From Actinomycetes bacterium (GTDB lineage: Bacteria > Actinomycetota > Acidimicrobiia > Spongiisociales > UBA5794), in contig JAMBLK010000246.1 of assembly GCA_023336855.1 (NCBI GenBank), positions 1-18,797 of the forward strand: DNA of 18,797 nt. Reading direction: 5' to 3'. The position numbers were made by a program, and so were the translations under genes. Below are positions 14,056 to 18,797 of the stretch, piece after piece; position 1 is the first letter of the stretch; the number at the start of each line of letters is the position of its first letter. Below the pieces are notes generated by a model. It was not told the DNA's origin and ran no database searches. It saw nothing but the letters and a program-made list of their open reading frames with translations.

Positions 14056-14328
14056 ACGCGCAGAGGCCCCGGGACGGTGGCTTCACCGCCGATCCGGGGC
14101 GTACTTCTGGCGAGAGCACGAAGCGACTCGTCAGCCACCAACAGTATCGGTCATTTCGGCGATTCTGACAACCGGAATCATTGCGTTGGCGGTGAGAGAG
14201 CTTGATGTCCAACTCACGATGGCAGTCCGGTCTTGTTTTTCAGGTGAGCATCAACGACTGGTCCGCGGCCACCTTCGGCCCATGCCGTGTTGGGTCGTAG
14301 CGAAGAACCTTGCCGTCACTCAGGGGTA
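14056..14328. other. Non-coding stretch between DUF3800 cargo and copy 4
   Basis: I see no credible gene in this stretch. It contains the hairpin at 14067-14099 near its left end, then about 230 bases without recognisable repeats, RNA gene or recombinase remnant, and ends at the copy 4 promoter. The expected recombinase 3'-end fragment at this border is missing. Confidence 0.5.
14067..14099 (+). terminator. GC-rich hairpin after the DUF3800 gene
   Basis: CCCCGG (14067-14072) pairs with CCGGGG (14094-14099), and the inner CGGTG pairs with CACCG around a GCTT loop, with small internal asymmetry. It lies 11 nt after the stop at 14055, the usual place for a terminator. There is no T-run, which is common in actinobacterial terminators but lowers certainty. 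Confidence 0.5.
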
Positions 14329-14363
14329 TGGAACCAGCCGCCTTCGTGTCGTACGGTGTCGCG
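14329..14363 (+). promoter_or_regulatory. Conserved recombinase promoter, copy 4
   Basis: TGGAAC (14329-14334), 17 bp, TACGGT (14352-14357), 6 bp, ATG at 14364. The sequence before the -35 (CAGGGGTA) resembles copy 1 rather than copies 3, 5 and 6. Confidence 0.62.
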
Positions 14364-14999
14364 ATGGCCGACGTCGCCCGAGCTGGACATCTCCTTCGAT
14401 GGGCTTCGGCACGGAAGGGGAAGACCTACCCCGTTGAGATCCTCACTCCCGACGAAGTCCGGGCGCTGGCCGCACAGTGCTCAACGACGACCAGTTGGGG
14501 GGTTCGCAATCGGGCGGTGATCGTGCTGCTCTACCGTACCGGCCTTCGGCTCAGCGAAGCCCTCGCCGTGCGGGTCAAGGACATCAACTTCGAGATCGGA
14601 TCGGTCACCATGTTGCACGGCAAGGGCGACCGGATGCGCACCGTCGGAATCGACCCCGGCGCCACCCCCCACATCGAAGCATGGATCGAACGCAGACGCT
14701 CCCTCGGCCTACCTGGTGACGCCCCACTGTTCTGCACCCTGAAGGGGGGTCCGTTGGCTGGGAACACGCTCCGAGAGATGCTGAACACGCTCGCGCTCCG
14801 TGCAGGGATCGAGAAGCGCGTGCATCCCCACGGCTTCCGAGACACTCATGCCTACGAGCTGATGATGGAGGGCGTCCCGATGCCGATCATCCAACAACAA
14901 CTCGGTCACGCGTCGTTGGCAACGACCGACCGGTACCTGGCGCACATCGCACCGAAACAGGTGATCGAAACCATGGGGAGGAGAGAGTGGAGTCCATGA
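14364..14999 (+). CDS. Minimal tyrosine recombinase, copy 4 (mosaic)
   Basis: A 211-aa recombinase with R62 (TGLRLSEAL), K87 (HGKGDRM), H156-R159, H182 and Y191 present. The residue after the second catalytic Arg is Asp instead of the His found in the other copies (HGFRDTHA), which may affect activity although it is not one of the core catalytic residues. The first two-thirds resemble copy 2, while 14847-14975 matches copy 3 with only two mismatches in 129 nt, so the gene is a recombinant. The cargo that follows is a wHTH-MNT/HEPN-like pair with its own promoter region. Confidence 0.91.
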   Translation: MADVARAGHLLRWASARKGKTYPVEILTPDEVRALAAQCSTTTSWGVRNRAVIVLLYRTGLRLSEALAVRVKDINFEIGSVTMLHGKGDRMRTVGIDPGATPHIEAWIERRRSLGLPGDAPLFCTLKGGPLAGNTLREMLNTLALRAGIEKRVHPHGFRDTHAYELMMEGVPMPIIQQQLGHASLATTDRYLAHIAPKQVIETMGRREWSP

Positions 15000-15172
15000 T
15001 GACCCGCACAGTGGGCTGGCCACGAGCGGGAGGAGGCGAGCTTCTCGTCGGCCGGTGCCAGAGCGATGCCCCGGCTGCGCCTCCGTGCCCGGTTCCGTTG
15101 CTCTTTGCAATCGACGACTCGTTTTCGGTTCGCCTCTTGCGAAGCGTACGGACCGCGAAGCCCTATACATGG

Positions 15173-15213
15173 TGTCGGAAAACCGATAACATTATCGGAA
15201 AACCGATAGGAGG
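15173..15213 (+). promoter_or_regulatory. Tandem palindromic operators and RBS of the MNT/HEPN operon
   Basis: TATCGGAAAACCGATA at 15193-15208 is a perfect inverted repeat with an AAAA centre. TGTCGGAAAACCGATA at 15173-15188 is a second, near-perfect copy exactly 20 bp upstream, about two helical turns. AGGAGG at 15208-15213 adjoins the second operator and lies 4 nt before the ATG, so a bound repressor would also cover the start region. The winged-HTH protein encoded next is the likely ligand. Confidence 0.7.
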
Positions 15214-15217
15214 CGAG

Positions 15218-15844
15218 ATGGACTGGGAGAATCCGCTGCGATCAATCGCCGCAACGGTGGACGCCGACGTCCTCGAGGTTCTGGCGGGAACGCACGCGTC
15301 GGTCACGGGGAATCAGCTGGCGCGCCTCGCCGGCCGATCCTACGCCCAGGTCTCTGCCGTTGTCCGACGCTTGACGGAAGAGGGCATCGTGCTGGTCGAG
15401 CAGCACGGTCGCACGTACTCGTACCGCCTCAATCGAAGCCATGTCCTGGCGCCGGGTCTGCTCGACATCCTGTCGGCCCCGTCTCGGATCGAGAATGAGA
15501 TCAGAGAACTCGTTCGGGCATGGGACCTGCCGCCGGATACGGTGGCTCTCTTCGGATCGGCGGCTCGTCGTGAAGCGGTTCGTCAGAGCGACGTCGACCT
15601 TCTCGTCGTTCGGCCCGACGGCATCGATCTGGAGAACGATGTGTGGCGTGGCCAGCTCGGAGACCTGGCGCTCATCATCGAGGAGCGATCCGGCAACCGT
15701 GTCCAGCTCGTCGAAATCACCCGGGCGGAACTTGCCGATGCAATCGAGTCGAACGAACCGCTGATCGAGTCGCTGCGGCGCGAGGCCCGAGCGTTGGTGG
15801 GCGAGGATCTGCGGGAGCGCCTTGCAGGAGATGAGAGGCGGTAG
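15218..15844 (+). CDS. wHTH-MNT nucleotidyltransferase antitoxin
   Basis: The 208-aa protein joins two domains. A winged HTH occupies about residues 14-72 (DVLEVLAGTHASVTGNQLAR, then YAQVSAVVRRLTEEGIV). A minimal nucleotidyltransferase spans about 105-175, with LFGSAARREAVRQSDVDLLV supplying G113-S114 and D125/D127, and a third acidic residue near E166 (VQLVEI). In MNT/HEPN systems the nucleotidyltransferase neutralises a HEPN ribonuclease by AMPylation or tight binding. The fused DNA-binding domain suggests autoregulation through the TATCGG operators. ATG at 15218 is chosen because of the adjacent AGGAGG. The partner gene starts directly after the stop. Confidence 0.83.
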   Translation: MDWENPLRSIAATVDADVLEVLAGTHASVTGNQLARLAGRSYAQVSAVVRRLTEEGIVLVEQHGRTYSYRLNRSHVLAPGLLDILSAPSRIENEIRELVRAWDLPPDTVALFGSAARREAVRQSDVDLLVVRPDGIDLENDVWRGQLGDLALIIEERSGNRVQLVEITRAELADAIESNEPLIESLRREARALVGEDLRERLAGDERR

Positions 15845-16243
15845 GTGGCTCGTTCCAAGTACTCGGACTGTTCGGCAAGTCAGGCGAGGATCCGGCTCGG
15901 TCACGCGGAGCTGTATCTGGATGTTGCCCGACTGGTAATCGCCGACGAGACGGGTTCGGAGGCAACTGTTGCAACCGGAAACGCCGTCTTGGCCGGCATC
16001 GCCGCCGCCGATGCGATCTGCTGTCGTGCAGTCGGGAAGCGGTACCGCGGGGCCGACCATCGAGAAGCAGCCGAGTTTCTCGAGAGCGTGACCGGAGATC
16101 GGAGGCTCGGAACGGCGCTTCGGGAACCGGCCGACTACAAGGACGGTGCCCACTACGGGCTGACGCATGTGAAGACACAGCGAGCGAGGGCCGCCGTCCG
16201 TAGAGCGGAGATTCTCGTGCGAGCTGCTCAAGACCGGATGTGA
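15845..16243 (+). CDS. HEPN-like protein, putative toxin partner of MNT
   Basis: A mainly helical 132-aa protein: ASQARIRLGHAELYLDVARL (about 11-30), then NAVLAGIAAADAICCRAVG (about 46-64), KRYRGADHREAAEFLESV (about 65-82) and a final helix pair with DYKDGAHYGLTHV. The R66-x5-H72 spacing is compatible with the Rx4-6H motif of HEPN ribonucleases. The position directly after an MNT gene, with GTG abutting its TAG, supports the HEPN reading. It lacks the most standard HEPN sequence, so the assignment is by context and helix pattern. If correct, it would be an RNase toxin restrained by the upstream protein. Confidence 0.65.
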   Translation: MARSKYSDCSASQARIRLGHAELYLDVARLVIADETGSEATVATGNAVLAGIAAADAICCRAVGKRYRGADHREAAEFLESVTGDRRLGTALREPADYKDGAHYGLTHVKTQRARAAVRRAEILVRAAQDRM

Positions 16244-16284
16244 TGGCGTGTCGATGAGTCAGCGAGAGGACTCGTTGCAGTTCG

Positions 16285-16365
16285 CTATGGACACCACTCC
16301 CTCTTTCCCATGGTCTCGATGACGAGCTTCGGTGCGATGTGTGACAGGTATCGGTCGGTGGTTGC
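16285..16365 (-). pseudogene. Inverted recombinase 3' end fragment
   Basis: On the minus strand this stretch encodes ATTDRYLSHIAPKLVIETMG, then KREWCP and a TAG, the last 26 codons of the recombinase family with the catalytic Tyr. It is the only recombinase-derived piece in reverse orientation. It lies 41 nt after the HEPN-like gene and immediately before the conserved block upstream of copy 5. Its open end contains GCAACCACCG, and copies 3 and 6 retain just the reverse complement of those bases at the same place. It probably records an inversion. Confidence 0.82.
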
Positions 16366-16383
16366 TTCGGAGTATCAGAGGTC

Positions 16384-16418
16384 TGGAACTGGCTGTATGC
16401 ATGTCGTACGGTGTCGCG
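16384..16418 (+). promoter_or_regulatory. Conserved recombinase promoter, copy 5
   Basis: TGGAAC (16384-16389), 17 bp, TACGGT (16407-16412), 6 bp, ATG at 16419. The whole block from GGTGGTTGC onward is nearly identical to those of copies 3 and 6. Confidence 0.63.
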
Positions 16419-17054
16419 ATGGTCGATGTCAGCCAGCCCGGCCGTCGTCGTGGCCGTACGCCGGCGAACAAGGGGAAGACCTATCCGGTTGAGATCCTCA
16501 CGCCCGGCGAGATCCGCGACTTGGCATTTCAGTGCTCTCCGACGACGAGCCTTGGACTCCGGCATCGGGCGCTGATCGTGCTGCTGTATCGCACCGGGGT
16601 GCGGATCGGTGAAGCTCTCGCTCTCTACCCGAAGGACGTCAATCTCGAGATCGGAGCAGTTGCCGTGCTCCACGGCAAGGGGAACCGGCAACGGACCGTT
16701 GGCATCGATCCGGGCGCGAACCGGCACATCGAAGCATGGCTCGAACGCCGCGACACACTGGGATTGCCTGGTGATTCGCCGCTGTTCTGCACGTTGAAGG
16801 GGAAGCGGATGTCGCGAACGAACGTGAATCGGCTGTTCCGCAGATTGGCCCAGAGTGCCGGGACCGAGAAGCGAGTACATCCGCACGGGTTCCGCCATAC
16901 GCATGCCTATGAGTTGATGATGGAAGGCGTCCCGATGCCGATCATCCAACGCCAGTTGGGTCATGTGTCGTTGGCGACCACCGACCGTTACTTGTCGCAC
17001 ATCGCTCCGAAACAGGTCATCGAAACCATGGGGAGGAGAGAGTGGAGTCCCTGA
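16419..17054 (+). CDS. Minimal tyrosine recombinase, copy 5
   Basis: A 211-aa catalytic-domain recombinase with R62 (TGVRIGEAL), K87 (HGKGNRQ), H156-R159 (HPHGFRHTHAYEL), H182 (LGHVS) and Y191 (TDRYLSH), so it is expected to be active. GGLxRSEAL-type sequence is replaced by VRIGEAL. The tail RREWSP matches copy 4, whereas the segment around Y191 is closer to copy 2 at the nucleotide level, another sign of exchange between copies. The next cargo genes are a DUF6941-like protein and a BrnT-like/RHH pair. The gap of 195 nt after this gene has no recognised feature. Confidence 0.92.
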   Translation: MVDVSQPGRRRGRTPANKGKTYPVEILTPGEIRDLAFQCSPTTSLGLRHRALIVLLYRTGVRIGEALALYPKDVNLEIGAVAVLHGKGNRQRTVGIDPGANRHIEAWLERRDTLGLPGDSPLFCTLKGKRMSRTNVNRLFRRLAQSAGTEKRVHPHGFRHTHAYELMMEGVPMPIIQRQLGHVSLATTDRYLSHIAPKQVIETMGRREWSP

Positions 17055-17249
17055 TGTCCGGGAGGGGCGCTCAGCCGGGGTCAAACCGACGGCGCCATCG
17101 ACGCATCTCTTCTTCTGTGCTTTGGCGAGGGTGTTTCGGATCCCGACAGAGTCACCGCCCGGCGAGGCAAGGAGTTGGGGCGCTCACCGGCGCGCGGATG
17201 AGCAACGAGAGGCTAGACAGGACTGTCATACATATATATGATCGCGTGT

Positions 17250-17711
17250 ATGACATCGCAACTCCGGCCGTCGTTCGACGCGGTGGCGTTCTTCGCTGCC
17301 GATCATGCCGACGCCGTCAACGGCAAGGTCTACGTCAACGGCGGGTTCTGGAACAAGCTCAGCTACCCGCAGTACCCGGCGGTTGTCGCGACGATGTCGC
17401 TCGTCGCCGTCATCAGGATCCCGTTCCGCGAGTATCAGGAAGACCATCGGTTCTTGCTCGGCATGGTTGATGCGGATGGCAACGCCCTGCCGTTGAAGGT
17501 CGAGGGTCAGTTTCGCGTGGGAGCGTCGCCCGACCTGCGGCGTGGCGACCCGACCCTGATGCCGCTCGCGATCCCGGTCAGCGGTTTGCGGATCGAGGCG
17601 CCGGGAGATTACAGCTTCACGCTCTCGGTCGACGGAACCGAGCTCGCCCGGTATCAGGTTCGTGCCATCCAGATTGCGACGCCTCTACGGTTCGAAATCG
17701 AGGATGGTTAG
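17250..17711 (+). CDS. DUF6941-like protein
   Basis: The 153-aa protein shows the DUF6941 pattern: SFDAVAFFAADHADAVNGKV followed by YVNGGFWNKL near the N terminus, MSLVAVIRIPFREYQEDHRF in the middle, and PLAIPVSGLRIEAPGDYSF and DGTELARYQVRAI at the end. It appears to be a beta-sandwich protein with no signal peptide. The family's function is not known; members are often found in actinobacterial accessory regions. The start is uncertain: ATG at 17238 would add four residues. The TATATATG tract just before it is AT-rich and may be a promoter -10 region. It follows recombinase copy 5 as cargo. Confidence 0.7.
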   Translation: MTSQLRPSFDAVAFFAADHADAVNGKVYVNGGFWNKLSYPQYPAVVATMSLVAVIRIPFREYQEDHRFLLGMVDADGNALPLKVEGQFRVGASPDLRRGDPTLMPLAIPVSGLRIEAPGDYSFTLSVDGTELARYQVRAIQIATPLRFEIEDG

Positions 17712-17725
17712 GGTCCGGTGGCTTC

Positions 17726-18034
17726 ATGGATCTTCGGCGATTCGAAGCGATTGATTGGGATGACGAGGAGGATGAGGACGGCAATCTCGCACACTGTTTC
17801 CGACACGGCGTTGATGAGCGTGTCGTCGACGAGGTGCTACGTGGTCGACCGGTCGAGGTGAAAATGAGGCTGCAAACCGCCGAGTTCGCGTTGGTGGGTC
17901 CCGATGAAGATGATGTTCACTGGACGCTTCTCTTCGACACCTCGTTCAAGAGAGGAGACTGGCTGCGGCCGATCACCGGGTGGAGGTCTGGGCCGAGCGA
18001 GGTTGCTGAGTGGCGGAATCAGGCGGGAGGATGA
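17726..18034 (+). CDS. BrnT-like toxin candidate
   Basis: The 102-aa protein begins MDLRRFEAIDWDDEEDEDGN and continues LAHCFRHGVDERVVDEVLRG, which resembles the 'WD..K...N..KHGV....' opening of BrnT-type RelE-fold toxins. HWTLLFDTSFKRGDWLRPIT follows, then a short acidic tail. It is more acidic than typical BrnT, so the assignment is tentative. The overlap with the following RHH gene (ATGA at 18031) gives the toxin-first order typical of brnTA. It starts 14 nt after the DUF6941 gene and is probably co-transcribed with it. Confidence 0.6.
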   Translation: MDLRRFEAIDWDDEEDEDGNLAHCFRHGVDERVVDEVLRGRPVEVKMRLQTAEFALVGPDEDDVHWTLLFDTSFKRGDWLRPITGWRSGPSEVAEWRNQAGG

Positions 18035-18036
18035 CG

Positions 18037-18399
18037 ATGAGCACGAAGGACAATGAACACGCCAGGCGGGATCGTGCCCAAGCGCACCGGGACGACATCG
18101 TGAGTGGATCGGGCCGGTCGGTTGAACCGGCTTCGCTCGAGCAGATGGTGTCGGTTCGGCTCGACGGTGTGACGGTCGTACGGCTGCGAGAACTTGCCGA
18201 GCAGCGGGGGATGACGCTCAGCGCGCTCATCCGAGAATCACTCCACGACTACGCCTCGAGTGGCGACCAGACGTCGCGTGTCGATTGGTGGATCGTCGGG
18301 CACGAGGGGCTTACGGTGGTCGAAACGAAGAAGTGGGCCGAGGGTTCTGCTTCGGGGTCGGCGTTGCGCGACGTGCGAGATTCGGTCGCCACGGGATAG
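18037..18399 (+). CDS. Ribbon-helix-helix protein, probable antitoxin
   Basis: A 120-aa protein with a hydrophilic N-terminal third and an RHH DNA-binding domain at about residues 36-72: QMVSVRLDGVTVVRLRELAE, then RGMTLSALIRESLHDYA. The C-terminal tail is probably the toxin-binding part. It follows the BrnT-like gene with overlapping or adjacent codons. ATG at 18037 is chosen because GGGAGG ends 6 nt before it, while ATG at 18031 (in frame, overlapping the preceding TGA) leaves no spacing. RHH antitoxins normally repress their own operon. Confidence 0.74.
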   Translation: MSTKDNEHARRDRAQAHRDDIVSGSGRSVEPASLEQMVSVRLDGVTVVRLRELAEQRGMTLSALIRESLHDYASSGDQTSRVDWWIVGHEGLTVVETKKWAEGSASGSALRDVRDSVATG

Positions 18400-18483
18400 G
18401 CCTTGCCAGAGACGTCCGGCAGGATGTCCAGATGGATGATGCACGGCAGACCTACTCGGGGCTCCACTCTCGTCGTCCCATGG

Positions 18484-18547
18484 TCTCGCTCACATCGCCC
18501 CGAAGCAGGTCATCGAAACCATGGCGAAACGAAAGTGGAGCCCGTGA
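18484..18547 (+). pseudogene. Displaced recombinase 3' end, fragment C
   Basis: This short stretch encodes LAHIAPKQVIETMAKRKWSP and a TGA, the last 20 codons of the recombinase family, starting just after the catalytic Tyr. It lies between the RHH cargo gene and the promoter block of copy 6. The stop and the ATG of copy 6 are 66 nt apart and in the same frame, exactly as between copies 2 and 3. Confidence 0.83.
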
Positions 18548-18578
18548 GCCCGGTGGTTGCTTCGGAGTATCAGAGGTC

Positions 18579-18613
18579 TGGAACCAGCTGTATGCATGTC
18601 GTACGATGTCGCG
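18579..18613 (+). promoter_or_regulatory. Conserved recombinase promoter, copy 6
   Basis: TGGAAC (18579-18584), 17 bp, TACGAT (18602-18607), 6 bp, ATG at 18614. Same layout as the other five copies. Confidence 0.62.
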
Positions 18614-18797
18614 ATGGTCGACGTCACCCCGCCCGGTTCTCGTCGTGGCCATACGCCGGCGAACAAGGGGAAGACCTATCCGGTTGAGATCCTCACGCCC
18701 GACGAGGTCCGCGACCTGGCAGCGGAGTGTTCGACGACGTCGAGTTACGGAATCCGGGATCGGGCATTGATCGTGCTGCTGTATCGCACGGGAGTGC
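18614..18797 (+). CDS. Minimal tyrosine recombinase, copy 6 (cut by window end)
   Basis: The visible 61 codons encode MVDVTPPGSRRGHTPANKGK, then TYPVEILTPDEVRDLAAECS and ALIVLLYRTGV, clearly the N-terminal part of the same recombinase family and closest to copy 5. The window ends just before the first catalytic arginine, so activity cannot be judged. Its presence shows that the array continues to the right. Confidence 0.9.
   Translation, partial: MVDVTPPGSRRGHTPANKGKTYPVEILTPDEVRDLAAECSTTSSYGIRDRALIVLLYRTGV

Larger units (their letters stand above)
8971..18797 (+). mobile_element. Recombinase-cargo cassette array (left edge near 8971; continues past the window)
   Basis: Six paralogous small tyrosine recombinase genes, all on the plus strand, alternate with toxin-antitoxin-like or unknown cargo. 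Four extra 3'-end fragments of the same gene sit at cargo borders, one of them inverted. Every recombinase is preceded by the same promoter-like block. The left limit is drawn at the first such block; the right limit is not reached because copy 6 is cut by the window. Integrons offer a partial analogy, but here each unit carries its own recombinase and there is no separate attI/attC series that I can see. The nature of the element and its mobility are inferred. Confidence 0.7.

Noticed and set aside
14987..15217. Extended N terminus of the MNT protein reaching back into recombinase copy 4
   Set aside because: The frame happens to be open, but the operators and the AGGAGG site immediately before 15218 place the start there. 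The extra 77 residues look like translated non-coding DNA.
8971..18797. Classic integron with attC sites
   Set aside because: There is no large integron integrase with the IntI-specific extra domain, no divergent integrase next to an attI, and I could not find attC-type paired R/L boxes after the cargo genes. The repeated element is the recombinase 3' end itself.
8971..18797. CRISPR array or prophage explanation for the repeats
   Set aside because: Repeats are coding copies of about 640 nt and irregular fragments, not short regular repeats. No phage structural, packaging or lysis gene is present.

Overview
The window is GC-rich, densely packed bacterial DNA with many GTG starts, stop/start overlaps of the ATGA or GTGA type, and several promoters that appear to give leaderless transcripts. 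This fits an actinobacterium-like host, perhaps the Acidimicrobiia or a relative. That placement is inferred from composition and protein style; no rRNA, tRNA or marker gene is present.

Positions 1-8940 are chromosomal-looking. They hold a YCII-family gene, an RDD membrane protein with a second membrane protein, and a GlcG/HbpS-like protein. An AbiEi/AbiEii-like pair follows, its toxin gene interrupted by an in-frame TGA. Next is a flavin electron-transfer group: ApbE flavin transferase, a secreted FMN-binding protein with the SGAT attachment motif, a DUF4405 cytochrome-b-like membrane protein and a small membrane protein. Then come an unrecognised 138-aa protein, an RHH/MazF pair, an AbrB/RelE-like pair and a YjjG-like HAD phosphatase.

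Positions 8970-18797 (still open at the window end) are the striking part. Six paralogous tyrosine recombinases of 211-212 aa, all on the plus strand, alternate with small cargo modules. Each recombinase is only a catalytic domain with the R-K-HxxR-H-Y residues, as in FimB/FimE, and lacks the N-terminal core-binding domain. Each is preceded by the same arrangement: TGGAAC-like hexamer, exactly 17 bp, TACGGT-like hexamer, exactly 6 bp, ATG. Four displaced 3'-end fragments of the same gene (three direct, one inverted) also lie at cargo borders, so the recombinase 3' end occurs nine times and punctuates the array.

Cargo in order: HTH antitoxin plus a truncated nucleotidyltransferase; HTH antitoxin plus a broken PIN toxin; nothing between copies 2 and 3; a DUF3800 protein; a wHTH-MNT antitoxin plus HEPN-like protein behind a double palindromic operator; a DUF6941 protein with a BrnT-like/RHH pair. 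Gene remnants at the junctions and the mosaic structure of recombinase copy 4 show that the array has been rearranged by recombination inside the recombinase gene. I interpret it as an integron-like cassette array in which each unit carries its own small recombinase and the recombinase 3' end is the junction sequence. This is an inference from repeats and gene order and has not been demonstrated.
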